DNA of 64,000 bases, from contig NADL03000748.1 in assembly GCA_002205965.3 (NCBI GenBank), positions 2,046,001-2,110,000 of the forward strand. The letters run 5' to 3'. How positions within the stretch are numbered: position 1 is the first letter of the stretch; each line of letters begins with the position of its first letter. This DNA is from Kappaphycus alvarezii. Taxonomy: Eukaryota; Rhodophyta; Florideophyceae; Gigartinales; Solieriaceae. Position numbers and translations under genes: made by a program. This document shows, piece by piece, positions 23,282 to 36,499 of this stretch. Below the pieces are notes generated by a model. That model did no database searches. It saw only the letters and a list, made by a program, of their open reading frames with translations, and was not told the DNA's origin.

Positions 23282-26200
23282 ATAGAAACGCTCTTATATC
23301 TGTAATTAATGAGAAAACTGGTAAAAGTTGTTCATTTCAACTTAAATTGCCTCCTACGGTTATTCAAATTCTAAATGAAAAGATTCTGAATAGAGAGATA
23401 CAACTGTTTAAGCATCTTAGAGTTTATTAAATATACACATTCAATAAAAGCGTGTTTAAGAATATTCATGTTCTTAACTTTTTATTTGCCACCACACGCG
23501 CGATTCAATATGTCACTCCTTCATTCCTTACGGAGCTATAATATGTACAGAAGGTCGAACCCCCGACTTCTTGAATAAATTGCTGAACTAGCTACCAAGA
23601 TGAAATCCCGGAATTGTGGAATGGAGTTCCACTCCGCGTAAAAAGCCCGGCTTTATCACCGGGATGCTTTCAGAAGAAGTAAGTAAAATATTTTTCTAGA
23701 ATATCTACTAATAATTGGTTTAATTTTTTATGATAGCATACTTTATTCAAATCATATTTTCTCACCACTTCCATGTGGCCTAGAAAAACATTGATATTTC
23801 AATCGAAGATTATTCTTCTTGTACACTGGAATACAGATTTAGTCAAAGTTTAATTTCATCCAATCAGACCACAGCAAGTACTCCTATTGGTTCATTGATA
23901 TTAAAAAAACTGTAAAGGCCATTTCATTCTTCTTTCTACGTAAATATGATTAATTTTAGGAGAAAGCATTCTTTACTGTAAACATAGAACGAAATAACTG
24001 CATTTCCGTAATCAAATCATAGCTTCACGGATTAAACTACAGTCTTTCGAGTGATCAATTTTTAGCTTATACTGTTTTCTTTTTCTTTCCAAGCCTATTT
24101 TAAAACATGAAGATGTATGCTTAAAGATCTGAAAGATTTAAATCGAGAAAAGATTTTAGTGAGGAGGAAATAGTCAGGCAATAATTTTTATTTATTTTAA
24201 TTCATTTGTTAGCCTTTCGCGTGAAGTTTTCAACGCTCTTCAATATATTTTTATACACTTTTCGTCTATTAAGCTTACATTTCTGTCAATTTACGCCAAC
24301 CATTTCAGTTAGACAAATATTTACGAACAATAGATTTAGATGAGACAAGTCGTCTAGTTTTCATTGATATTTTTGTAATTAAGTACAATTGACATGAAAT
24401 TTTCCGAATCTTATCTAGGCAAATAATACTTCACTTGTCCAGTACAAAGAAAACAAGCCTAATTCCATGAAACTATATAATTAATTCTAATTGATTATTG
24501 CATACATTGCACTAGACTCTTGGAAACTACAGGCCGTTCCAGAAGCTCGCGGGGCATTAAATCACGTAAATCTGTGCTCCTTGTTCAAATATTAGAAAAT
24601 AAAATACTAAAGGGCTCTAATTATTGCAATGAAAACAAAGAGAATCCAACATGTAATAAGAAGAAACCTGACTCGGCTCCTATTAATGAATGAAAATATA
24701 TGGTTTAAACTATCCGTTGAGATTAATGCGCATATTTGGTATTGGAAAGAAAGACCCAAGTAAAAAGGACAAAAATGTTGCGAAAATCCTAGACCGCGTA
24801 GTTAATAGATTAAAAAACAAGGAAATTCGAAACTTTATTTTCCTGTAGCTTCAAAAAACTATTTGAAAGTTTTACAACGCCTGTAGATCTGTTAAAACTT
24901 TCCAGCAGAAGAGAAACGGGATTGTTTTTATCTCTTCTTATTTAGGTCATCAAAAGAAATTTTAATATGTAATCGAGATCGATGCACATGTCTTTGCATT
25001 CTTAATTAATTAATTAGTTTTAAGGGAGTCTCCAAACACTAAATATCAGTCAACCAGATAAGTAAGATGTGCCACTTGAAGTACAGAAACCCAAACTGAA
25101 ATGTATATTTTCTTGTGAACTTTTCTGGTCGAAACCTTCTATTATCTTTCAGATAAAATTCAAAATTTAGATACATTTGCGGAAAATCTGCGGAATTAGT
25201 TATATAAAGGTATAATTATATGAATAGTAACTTGGTAAAACTTCATCAAAGTGACTCACTAGCAGTGGGAGCTATCGAAAAACAGTTATATTTCATTTTC
25301 GAGTCCCTTCTTGTATGAGAAAAGAAGTCATCTACTAACTTTAGTTACCATATATAAAATAAAGCTTGGGTTACTTCTAAATATCAAATGTATCGGAAGA
25401 ACAATAAATAAGGAACGAGAGCATACAATTGCTTCAATTTTTCAGTCTCATTCGAGGTCATTATTCCACTTCACCGAAAAAGGAGCTTATTATTTCTCTC
25501 GTCAACTTCATATAAATCATCGAAGATGAAAACGCGATGAATAGTGCGCTTTTTGTTAATTAGTTTCTTCCTTAATATTAAATAAATGTGACTAAGGGTT
25601 AATTTGGATAAGAAGTAATTTTTTTTTGTACTTATACACTAAAATTATTTTGTAAAGTTTTCGATGCTTTCAATTGCCATTCTGAGAATGGTTCGCGTTT
25701 AAAAATACCTCTCACCTCAAGTAGTCTCTTCTTACCCATGAAGTACATAAACCTGCCAGCTTCTGAGAAAATATATATAGCTATAATCATATTAGAAATA
25801 GACATTAATTGACAGCCTAATTTTTCTTCCAACTAGATAAGAGTTTTCGTTTTCTCACTGATAATGCTTTATTTGATTTTAATTTCTTTCTGGTCGTATA
25901 TCAAAGTTTCATGAAAGTACAAAATTTCCTATGGATCTCTACATTTGGGTAACAGAACATATTTATGTTTGTGCTTGTGCTTTGTGTAATTGTTTTGATA
26001 TTCTTTTCCCTACTTTTTTGCAGAATTATTGGCATTGTTACCTGCCCACCTCATATTTTCCTTTTCGTTCTACTTTAAGAAACGTTCTACTTATGGAAGA
26101 TGATAAACAATTCTTTATAAATTATAACATGGATCAACTAATTATTTATCTATACTACTTTGGAGTTTTACTTAACCTCTTGCGAAATATGCGGTTTAAT

Positions 26201-26747
26201 TTGAAGCAATCACTGACTTGAATTTTGGACATGTTGGAAGGATTATCAAAAAGATTGGTGCAAATAGTTCAAAAAAAACTAATCTCACATCTTCTTTAAT
26301 AACACGAGGACAGATACATAATTTGCAATTTTTCATTTTATTTTATAATAATGTAAATTAATTAAAAGACTGGTCCTAATCATAAATCATTTGACTTTCA
26401 GGCAAGGAAAGTATAGTTAAATATTGAAGTCCCCAAAATTTTTGAAGCAGGAATGCATCAGGGAGATTTCTAATCAATAACTTCTGGGCTTAAACTTCCT
26501 TGCGGTATAAAAGTTATGATTTTTGATTAATTCCTTCCTTTCTTCCATTCGTCGATTTCAAGCCCTTTTGAATCTCATCATCCTCGATAATGGGTAATAC
26601 TATACAAGAAATTTGAGATTCAGGTTGCGAATTTATGCTCGGTCAGATACGATCATCTGCGATCAGAAATACGGCGAAACATCCATTTAAACCTTCCTCC
26701 AATCAGGCAAAGGTAAATAAGTTTCCTTATAACACAAACAAACATAC

Positions 26748-26947
26748 GCTTTTATTAAATGGTCACTAAACCGAGCTAGATGACTCAAGCATCAGGTGAT
26801 GTGAGAGACAAAGCACGGCGCGATACGTCATGAGCCGTCAGCTGTAGAACGAGGGAGGCGAGGGTGGTGACCAATCGGTGGTATTCATGAGATGGGGGTT
26901 TCCCGCGGCGGAGTGCGAAAAAGGAGGCGACTTTGGCAAGGGGCTTC
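26748..26947 (-). mobile_element. 5'-truncated LINE tail (same family as 118-490)
   Basis: Nearly identical to 118-320: CTTTTATTAAATG, CATCAGGTGATGTGAGAGACAAAGCACGGCG in parts, GCCGTCAGCTG, CGAGGGAGGCGAGGGTGGTGACC-like blocks and GCGGCGGAGTGCGAAAAAGGAGG-like blocks. The match stops at about 26,947, 370 bp shorter in total than the left copy. It carries the AATAAA-bearing 3' end on the minus strand. It is an insertion of GC-rich DNA into the AT-rich block, so it postdates that block. Confidence 0.85.
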
Positions 26948-29900
26948 TAACAAGTATGCTGTAGAAGTCATACATATCGATTTTGATCGGTTTACTTTGG
27001 TGTCACCAAACTGATGAGACCTTGCCTTACACACATAGGTAGCAGTGCCCCAAAAATCCATCCCTTTCGCTCATCTGCGCCTACATGGAAAGGTTGATAG
27101 CCGATTAGGAGACACTTCAAGTGTGTTGAGACATGAAAAGCCCGATTCATAATTGATGAAGCATCTGTAAGCTCTTTAAGATCATTTGAAAAGGACTATA
27201 GTTGAAAGCATGCAATCCAAAATAACTGGCCCTAATAAGAGCGATGTATACAGCTATTCACGCTTACTGTGCCCAATTTCTGGAAAGAACCACATCTAAT
27301 TAGTATCCAATAAGCATATTTTGAGCCAAATTTCAGATTAAGATCCCTATATTTTATGCCGAGTGAACGTATAGTTAAATCATTTTTATTTATGAAAACA
27401 GTAAAATAATAAAATAATAGAATTTTCCCCTGTTAGTACCAAGTAATAAACCAAAATTAAAATTGAATTATTGATACAAAAAAACAAAAAATGCAAAAAA
27501 CGAAAACAAGTGCATTAGAAAAAATATTATTGGATTTTTTCGAGAATAAAGATCAATATGACCTATACTCATCGAATAGGATAATGAAGTCTTTATGTTG
27601 GTCTAACATAGTGCTGGGACAAGTGAGTCTACAAAAATGTATTTGTAACAGGCTCTCATGGACTTGAAAAAGTCTTTCATCTGTGACGAAACTCTCTCAT
27701 CTTCTCTACAGTAGTGACCTAAATGCTTGTCTATTGGGGTGTTTCCCGCACCTATGCTATTTTGCAGTAATTAAGCAGCAAAGAGTGTATATTCAGAATC
27801 TTATTCTCTTTCTTACTCAATAAGGTGCCATTGCTACACGCTCAGATTCCTCTATAATTTTGAATATCCTTGCTTTGGGCATTCCATGGACCAATATATT
27901 CAATAAATTGTTACCAAAAATAGGTGCATTTCCATGTTTTTTGCACCATCTTCAAGAGCTCAAGTACGGCAAAAACCAAATTTATCACGCATAACCGCTA
28001 TCCTCGAAATCAATTTTGGTCTTACGGAAGAATATATCCGCATTAAATACCTCTGTGCTTCAGGTAGGAAAATAGAATTTTTTTCTGATGCTTCAGCTGA
28101 GCTTTGAACGGGTGTATCCCAGCACATAAATAAGCTCGGCTAGATGAAATGCTCACCTGTCAGCACAATGTTAAATGCCTTAACTATCCCCTTAAAATTT
28201 CCAAAATTTCCAAAACAACGAGACAGTTCAACTTGATATCTATGTTGAGTTGATATAGGGGTTAGAGACCGATTCTAACTCTCTTTCATAGTTTAACTTC
28301 CTTTGATGCTCATCTACGTTAGTATTCATACGAGAGAGTGCATCTAATCTGCCTTTAATGTGAATTCTTCCATGAATGATGATAATGAAGTCGTATCAAC
28401 GCGTAAATACATAAAGATCCTCAATCAATGTATTTTGATCAGCATTAGATAGAGTACCACAAATTCTAATAACAAGTAAATAAAATATTAAAATAATTGA
28501 AATAATTATCAAAAAATGACTCGCATGTCAACTCTGAACAGAGAATCAGATCATTTGCAATTTGGTAGGTCTAATGTATTAATACCTAACCAAGAGTCAC
28601 TCTTCTTTTTATATTTCTTGAAAATATCCATGTGTTTCTAAGTGAATTTTTCAATTGATGCATTACTTCCCTGTCAAAGTGCGTACTACGTTAAAAATTC
28701 ATGCCTTGAATTCAAATTACTTTTCATTTAATAAAAATATTGAACAAGGTCAATGAATAAGTTCTCTTCCGAATTTTCGAAAGGCGAACCGAGATCAGAC
28801 GAGATTATGCTCACCCTAACTAGAGTTGAAAGCCATAAACATATTATCTCAGGGGAACGGAATCGCAATAATTTAAGCTATATATACCAAACTGTTCCCC
28901 ACTCAAGGCTTTCATTTTAAAATGAGCTAGCTTTAAGCCTCGCTGTGAAAAGTAGGGCTGATGTTGGGAACCCTGTAAATTCTGTGCCCATTGTTACTCG
29001 TGTCTACAATATTATTGAATTTTCCAGCCACCAAGAGATAATCTTCGAAATAATTTGAGTTACTGATAACGTTTGACGTGACAAGAGTGGAGATTGAGAC
29101 GGTCATGAAGAGCTCATAATTATAAAAATTCCGCGCGAAGCTTCCATCAGCCGCTGAACGTACGGTAAATGAGAAAACCCCCGTTTTATTGAAAAGTCCA
29201 AAATATCAAATTAGATAGGCCTGTATAGTATCATAAAAGCTAACGATAAGCAAAGTCTTTTTAACGGAATCGTAGATTAATTAAAATACTAAAGCTCTCA
29301 CGTAAATATTTTCCAATAGGAAAAAGATGAAACAATGGTCAAAAAATTGCGTTTTCCATTGGAAGGGATCAAATCAAAAAGTTGCAACCTGTTGATGTCA
29401 ACCCTTCTTAAATTTCATCAAAAACTATGAGACATCAAATTCAAAGAAGTTTATGAAATAAAATGATATAGGGACTTGTTAAAAGAGATACACTGAAACT
29501 CTCCAGCTAAGGAAAAACCTCGGAGGACGCAAATATCTTCCTTCAAATTAAATCTTTTTGTATTCTGTATATCAAAGAACAAGAAAAATTACAAGAAAAG
29601 ATGAAAGTAACGCTTTATAGTACAAGTTATAACATAGAAAGACAATAAATATCTTTTGCATGCAAAGACTTTCATCCACGTATTAGTTTCTAATGCTTCA
29701 TCATTTGATTTCAGCTTCTGATATCAACTTTTGAACCTTCACTCATGTAATTATCTCAGAATACGATACAAAAAATTACTTCGGGTAAGAAAATAATTTG
29801 GAATACCTTAAAATAACTTACTGCTGTTGCTGAAATATCTGTACATATCATATGAGTACATATGTTGCCGAAATCGAACAATGTATTTCCTTTTTAAGAG

Positions 29901-30999
29901 GATTTTGGTCTGAAAATTCCGGCAAATATCCTGAATTCTTTGAAAATCATTTATACGGGCCTAAATCATTAATTAGGACCAGTGTCGATTATTTTTAGCT
30001 TTATGGTAAAAATAAGTCCTCGGAAATGCCTCAAAATATTCCAAGCCCTTTTGAATCAAGAGTGGTATTTGAAGACACTAAATTTTCAGCCTTAATGTTG
30101 AGAAAGTACTGATTACGGATATCATCAAGTTTATGGAAAGTACGTGAGAAAATTGCGCATTCAAAAGTTGAGGCTATCTATCTTGACCTCATATCATTAT
30201 AAAATATGCTGAAACTTTTAATGTATAATAAGTTTGAAATAATGTACAACAAAAGCACTGATGTGCAAATATTTGAGCTTAAGCTTTACTTTGAAGCAGT
30301 TAAGCGGTAAAAATATGTACTGAAAACCTGTTCCTATTAAAAAAAGTATAAGATGTACAAATTTTTTCAAACTCTGAAAGCATTCTCTGGGTCATGATTC
30401 TCAAACTATGATGATAATAAGTCTCAATTCGATTATTTTATTTTCGACACTTGCAAGGTTGGAAATTTTAATTACTACTACGTAAGACACATACGCTGTA
30501 TAGAAAACGTTTTCATTTTATGAAGTTTAGGCCTGCACTAAAATATTTCGATACTTTTAAAGTAATTAGGGATGAATAAAATTAATTATTTCGAATCAAG
30601 ATCCCATTTTTGATGTTAATAAATCTAAAAGTCTTTTGGTTTAACCTCCAAGTATAGCAGAAAATCCTCAAGATTTGTAATAATTCCATGTCTGATTCTT
30701 TTGCTGAGGATAAAATCTCTCATTTTGGATTGTAGAGTTATGCATCAATACCCTAGTAAATTTAACGAAAATCAGGGATTATAATGTTGTAAATCAAAGT
30801 TGCATCCTAAATAGATGCAATTTAAGCGGCTAGAAAAGTTTAAGGCGTAAAAGAAGATGTTTAAAATGAAAGAACCGGGATACAAGAGCTTTTATCGAAC
30901 CTAAGAACTATAAACTGAGGCTATGTACAACAATTGAATTTTTATGTTTTTTGAAGTACTGGTTTGCTCTTTTTAATATTTCATGTAGAGAAATTCCCT

Positions 31000-32325
31000 T
31001 TTTTGCTACCATATTTCGTCAGTGCACATATGTTAAGGAGTTTATTTCAGTTTTTACTTTATGTACGAAGCGTTAGAACTTCTAAAAGCCGCACCAACTT
31101 TATTTCATGACTTTTATTTACAATATATGCTTAATTTAGTCAAGACCATCTCCTATCCGCAAAAGGTCTCGCTACACTGCCATCAAAGTCGAGAAAACCA
31201 AGAAACAGTTTTTCGACCTACTTTTTGCCGCTACTTAAAACACTGCATCTTTTTAGTCCCTTCTCTAACGCTGCCAGGTTGCGTAATGTGCTGCGGCCTT
31301 GAATCATTACCGCATCGTAGAAACTAGGACTGCAGAACATCTACATAGACTCCACTTACGTACTATTTAAATTATCTTCTTCAGTTCAAAAATTTCTGTG
31401 CGGTACCATGTAACGCGACCAGTTTTGGGCCACATAAACGAGAATTAACTGAACAATCTATTTTTCGCTGGTTATTTTGGACATTTATGAAGTCACAGTA
31501 TCAATCTCAGTTTCCCTCTAATATGACATCTGGCCAGAGAGCATGGAATTTCAAAAAGAGACTTCTCTTTGAGAATTGCATGAACCCCAGTAGGAACTCT
31601 GAAATTTCGGAAAAGGGCTAATTCTAGGACACGCTTTTATTTTTGTGTCCTCACCCTGATGCTTTCTCAGTGGCAATATGGAATACCTCAAGCATCAAAA
31701 GAGCTGCGTATTGGTATGAATTTGACCTCCTATATCGAGATGTTGAGATCTATTGTTTTTTTCAGCGCTACTTTGCCGCCTAATCAGGGATCATCTAGAT
31801 TTCTTTGGGAGATAAAATCCCTTTCATGTTCAAGATTCTTTCATATCATGCTGTGCTATTCTTTCACAGCACCATCTGCTTCCTTTTTTGATGAGAACCG
31901 ACTTCTTTTTTTGTTGATTACAGTCGTTTTTTCTCAAATCCTAATCTAGCATCATTTTGAGGATGATTTTCGGTATGCTGTTGCATTGAACAGGCCAACT
32001 TCGGACAATCAGCAGGTGCTTCTGTAAACAGATTTCGTCAGACATGGGGCCTATTCCTGTTCGTTCTCTGCACAGCTGTACTCGCCGTCGTGTTGGAAGC
32101 CGAACTCGGAACGAAGGAACTCATGCAACATTATTCACTGCCTGTGATTCTTCCCGGATAATTTGTAGGTTCTGTACCTTATTTTAGTCGCAACTGCTGT
32201 TCCACATTTGCAAGTAACGACTTCTTGGCTATTCTAATTATCATTGTGACTATTAAAGACGGAAAAAAGATGAGACCCCATATATGAGTTCCGTATGACC
32301 GAAATCTTTACGTTATGCATCAATC
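31000..32325. other. Unassigned transition region
   Basis: Composition rises from AT-rich to intermediate. ORFs at 31,061-31,327 and 31,659-31,949 show no motif and no clear coding character. Confidence 0.4.
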
Positions 32326-32329
32326 TTTT

Positions 32330-32980
32330 TTATTTATTTGCTCTTTGTTTCCTGTAACTTGCGCCAAGTTTATGTGTAATCACCTTTACTTCATGGTTTA
32401 TGCAGGGCACCCAGGTTTTAGGTGCAGAAAATTCGAACTGCTGCAGCAGTTTGAAGTCAATTCCGATACTAACTTTTAGCGACAGCTTCAATGTTTCCCG
32501 TAGCTGCGCGAAATGAATTAATTCCAACTACAACGCCTCTCTTGCAGTAAATATTTCGATTAGTGACAATTCTCTGTTCTGCTTTTCCAAGCATAGGCCT
32601 CGGACATCTCTGTTACTCTTTGGAGAGCATCTTATGTGGTTTATATTTTTCTTAAGCTCATTGAGGATCTTTTTAAGGTCTGCAGTGCTTTCAAGAACCC
32701 CGCTACAATCGTGATATCTTACAAACTCCATTGTTCCCCCTGCAGTAACATCAAAGTACGCCGTCGCCTTGACGCTTGAACGCGAGCGACATCCTCCCTT
32801 CGCTTCACGTTTTACGTCGCCTGACACGTGCTTGGTGGCATTTAGGTAAGTGCCCGAAAAGAGACCAAGGCAGTAGAACTTGTGCGTTAAGAGTGGGTAC
32901 TGTGAGGCTTGCGGTACAGCGATAAGCGCCATTTTTCGTGTATTGTGCCCCACTACATTGCCGTTTGCACTGCGCACCAA
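32330..32980 (-). pseudogene. Hypothetical ORF, ~217 codons, broken by one in-frame TAG
   Basis: On the minus strand a frame runs from 32,980 through 150 codons to TAG at 32,530-32,528 and continues in the same frame for 65 more codons to 32,330. The protein has a Cys/His-containing middle (GGCRSRSSVKA, then FVRYHDCSG) followed by a charged helical segment. The C...C...H.C spacing recalls zinc-binding domains ahead of MULE-type transposases, but this is weak and no DDE motif is seen. The next downstream reading starts at TTG, not ATG, so the two parts are one broken frame rather than two genes. Function unknown. Confidence 0.4.
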
Positions 32981-33134
32981 TGCGCAGTCAACAGTTTTTG
33001 AGGTGTTAGAGGCGCTAAAAGTGTCCTAAATCTAGCCTTTTCCCAAATAAAGCGCTTCTCGAAGGCACACTGGCAGTACTGTACATTATGTTGTGCATTT
33101 TAAATTGCACTACTGCGAACGACATGAATAACTC

Positions 33135-33222
33135 GTTAACCCTTGTATAATAATACTTTACTGTATTAGTATCGGGGGTCCGGTGCAGGAACCGACTATG
33201 TTGCTAGCTACACGTCGGGCAC
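33135..33222 (-). repeat. Dispersed repeat R3, copy 2
   Basis: On the minus strand: GCCCGACGTG, TAGCTAGCAACATAGTCGGTT, TGCACCGGACCCCCGATACT, then ACAGTAAAGTATTATTA. Closest to the 63.3 kb copy in its right-hand part. Confidence 0.85.
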
Positions 33223-36120
33223 GTGCACAGGTGTGCCGGACACGATAGCGTTCGCCAGAGTCGACCAGATCGTGTAACTAATGATTCTGTAAATTCTTGT
33301 TCTAATGACTCCAACAGATGTACAGTACTGTACTGTACAGTATGCAATTTTGCAATATTACAGTGTTGTAGTGCGACCACCCCTACGAATTCAATGAAAT
33401 AAAAGGGAGTCGTATTGACTTTTCTTTTACGAAAAAAATAAAGAAATTAACGAATCGGTATCGTGCAGCTCAAACATGGTGCTGACTACACTGTATTGTA
33501 CTGTAGGAGTGAATAACTTTATGGCATCAGTAAAACGGGTGCTGCTGAGCAATTCTGTATTGCGTGATGTGGAAACGTTATAGAATACAAGAGCCGGGAG
33601 AGTCTCCAGTAACGACTCGAGGCGAGCGCTGCATACCCTGAGAAGTGCGCTTCCAAGAACATAAGTTGACTAGATCTGCAAGTACTAATCTCCGTGAGGA
33701 CCCTCGCGTCAATTTTTATTGCAGTTGCAGGCGAGCGCGAAGAAATTGACGTTTACGCAAGGTAATTCTGTAGCCCCCCACTTTGCTTTATTCCTTTATT
33801 GAAAGGCAAATTTACTGCAGAGCATATTGAGTGATCATTGAGAGAGTTTTCAACGAAGCAATTTTCACGCGCAAATCAGTGCTATTCAGGGTATTCCTAC
33901 ACAGGGGTTCCTCCCGACTTGATGTTGACCACGATGCACGACATTTCTGGACCAAATGCCGAAAATCTACGTTGTAAGGGGTCCAAATGCTAGTGGGAAA
34001 TTTGCTGCTAATTTTTTTGGACTGAGGACGGCGATTAAGAACTCGAGAGAGATGATTCGAAAAGAGAAAGGCCTCGGTTGAGACCAACGAAGTTGAGCAC
34101 GAAAGTAGTCTCATGAATACTTTGCAAGCTCCCATCAACGTGTCCCGGAAAAAGGTGCCGCTGTGGCACAGGCGCAGTGTCTACAAAAAAAAAAGAGCTT
34201 TCGATCCTTGTGGATGCAGTTCAGAACGAGTTGCAGGAGATTACTGAAAGGGGAACTGCTTTAGTAAAGGGGAAAAGAGGGCGGGTGTTCAATGTGGGAG
34301 CTTGGAAGATTGAGAACCAGGGGAGGTTGTGAGGAAAACGTGAGGAAATAAGTTTTGTAATGTTTTTTCAGTTGACTTGTTCATAAACTGTTTTTGTGGT
34401 CTGTGTAAACTAGTAACTTCTCCAAAATTTATTCCTCGTGTTGTTTGGAGGAGAAAATTAGAGTTACGAATGTAGCCCCGACAATCGTCTTGAAGAAAGA
34501 TATACGGTACTGCAACTTGTCATCAAAGAGTTTTCCACACAGAACTGTTTCGAGACAACATTTTCAACTATCGGCGTGGTTATTCCATGACATGCTATCT
34601 TCTTGAATTGAATTAAAAAACTAAATTTTTTTTATGGCATCACTGGTCTTCTAAGAAACGCCTTACATCTCAAGTAAGGTATTTGTGGAAAATTGGAAGC
34701 TGATTATTGTTGCATGCCCTTCAGGAGAAGTGTGTGAACTTGAAGCAGGTTTTGAATCTCAACAGCGTTCGTCAGGAATGCAGTTTATGCCGTAGGATAT
34801 ACAGTACTGTACATTTACTTCTGTAAGGAGTACAGGACGGAATTGTGCTGAGCACAGTCTATTTGGACAAAATAAGCCAACAGGCATACGGTAGTACTGT
34901 AAGACTGCATCACATTCTTGACGGCACGGTGCTGTTCAGCTGAAGTGTTTGACCAAGATTCTCAGTAGTACTTGTGCACTGTACATGTACTGTATTGTAT
35001 GATACTTTTCTCACAATATAGTAAAGAAGGAATCCTGGGGTTGGACTGCTCGAGAGCATCCTGTTGCTGCTGGCAACAACAACACTACCATTATCAGTAA
35101 ATCAATGTTGATCAATGCATCGGTGACAAAATACAGTACAGTAAATTAGGTTCACAGCTTTGACCCAATACAGTACGTGTTAACACACAATGTACAGTGC
35201 CTGCGGAGCCTCGCTTGTACAATCTTGAAATTAGGGTAGCCTGCCAAATGCTGAGAATATAACCATACGATAAAAACTATGGCGTATGTATTTTTACACT
35301 TTGAATCGAAAAGTTTACTAAAGAAAGGTTGGTATGAGCGAAATAATTATTAATGTTACATGGATAATCACGCCGGTTTGACCTTGATTCATTGGCAGCT
35401 TCAATTGAATGTTAAATTAATATATGGTGGACAGTTGTATATAGTACAGCACAGCACTGTCCAATACTTTAGCGTACAGGATTGTACAGTACAATATCTT
35501 ACAAGCTTTTGGAGAAAAACTAGGACTATGGACCGCCCTGCTATACTGAATGCATGAAACTTCTTTCTGCCATTGAGCTCCATTGGCTGCACCACTTGAC
35601 TCTAAACAGGAGTCTAGATAAATTAAAGCCATTTATTAAGAAAAACTAATGAATAAACTAAATATGGATTTATTTGGACCTGTGCTGGCAGCACGGCACT
35701 AATCTGCTCTTTGCGGGAGGCGTACAGTTTCAGTTTAAGAGCTGTACAGACAATTGGAATAGTTGCCTTGGGCCAATCATTGTGTCCTTTCTTTATGCCA
35801 CTGTTGACAAGATTGATAATACTTGACTGATGACAGTATGATATGACAATGCTGTGGTTCTATAAATATCCGCTCTAGGTTGACCTTGTTTGAATCTAAT
35901 GCGGGGATATCGGACAGGAAGGTCAGGAGAAAACCTTCTTGTGTGCAGCCGGTAGGGGAATAATTTTGGGTAGTGATTGTACCCTATTGTGGTAGAATAT
36001 ACGAAAAAAAAATTGTAGAGGTAGAGGGGAAGGGTTCAAATCAGGGCTCGAGTATGGAATTAGGGGTAAAGCGTAGTACATTGCCTCGCCAATTCCTGCT
36101 AGTACAGCGGTTGTGGATTT
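33223..36120. other. Unassigned region with scattered CTGTA tracts
   Basis: CTGTA/TACAG runs at 33,320-33,343, 34,800-34,815 and 34,978-35,000. The 108-codon minus ORF at 33,812-34,138 shows no motif. ORFs at 35,360-35,632 are translations across pentamer tracts and are not genes. Confidence 0.5.
33320..33343. repeat. CTGTA/TACAG pentamer tract
   Basis: TACAGTACTGTACTGTACAGTAT: a palindromic arrangement in which TACAG units meet CTGTA units, able to form a hairpin or cruciform. Confidence 0.85.
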
Positions 36121-36130
36121 CCGACTGTCT

Positions 36131-36153
36131 GTACAGTACAGTACAGTACAGTA
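36131..36153. repeat. CTGTA/TACAG pentamer tract
   Basis: Four uninterrupted TACAG units (TACAGTACAGTACAGTACAG). Confidence 0.9.
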
Positions 36154-36472
36154 GTCGTTTTACTACTGGGGCCATAGGGAAAGCATCCTAAACAATTTGG
36201 GTTGGGTTGTGGCGAATTGTAACGAACTGCTCTCGCTGGTCCTTTGTAGGGTGAAAAATTTTCACTGAAACATAAATGTGAATGGACAAGGCGGGGGTTC
36301 ATGTGATTCTGGCGAAGGGCGCTGGGGCTTGGAGCAAAAGCTATTTTGAAACGAGAGGCGACAAGACTGCGGTGGAGAGACATCAATTTTATTTCTTGAA
36401 CTATACAAGAAACATCAAAGTTGTAGAAATCTACGATGATTGAATGCTACCTTTGCCTAGTTCTACACTTTA

Positions 36473-36499
36473 TTGTACTGTACTGTACTGTACTGTACT
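36473..36499. repeat. CTGTA/TACAG pentamer tract
   Basis: About five uninterrupted units on the opposite polarity (TTGTACTGTACTGTACTGTA...), 320 bp from the tract at 36,131. The pair is therefore an inverted repeat of two microsatellites. Confidence 0.9.

Larger units (their letters stand above)
17300..31000. other. AT-rich, ORF-poor block (~13.7 kb)
   Basis: Composition changes near 17.3 kb and returns near 31 kb. As a sample, 18,001-18,060 holds 16 G+C in 60, against 33 in 60 at 38,281-38,340. Outside two GC-richer insertions (22,811-23,281 and 26,748-26,947) the longest ORFs are under 100 codons and none resembles a known family, including organelle proteins. Tandem CTGTA tracts are absent here although frequent elsewhere. 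It could be old mutated repeat DNA, a centromere-like or heterochromatic segment, or foreign/organelle DNA decayed past recognition. Confidence 0.75.

Noticed and set aside
23540-23600. tRNA-like sequence with a GGTTCGACC-type B box (minus strand)
   Set aside because: The T-stem does not pair and no acceptor or anticodon stem could be drawn; it looks like a chance hairpin (GAAGGTCG...CGACTTC).
17300-31000. Inserted plastid or mitochondrial DNA
   Set aside because: Organelle DNA of algae is densely coding; no organelle protein wording was found in any frame, allowing for TGA as Trp by eye. Very old decay cannot be excluded.
36030-36060. GGGTTCAAATC, T-loop-like, possible tRNA
   Set aside because: No matching stems or A box at the right distance.
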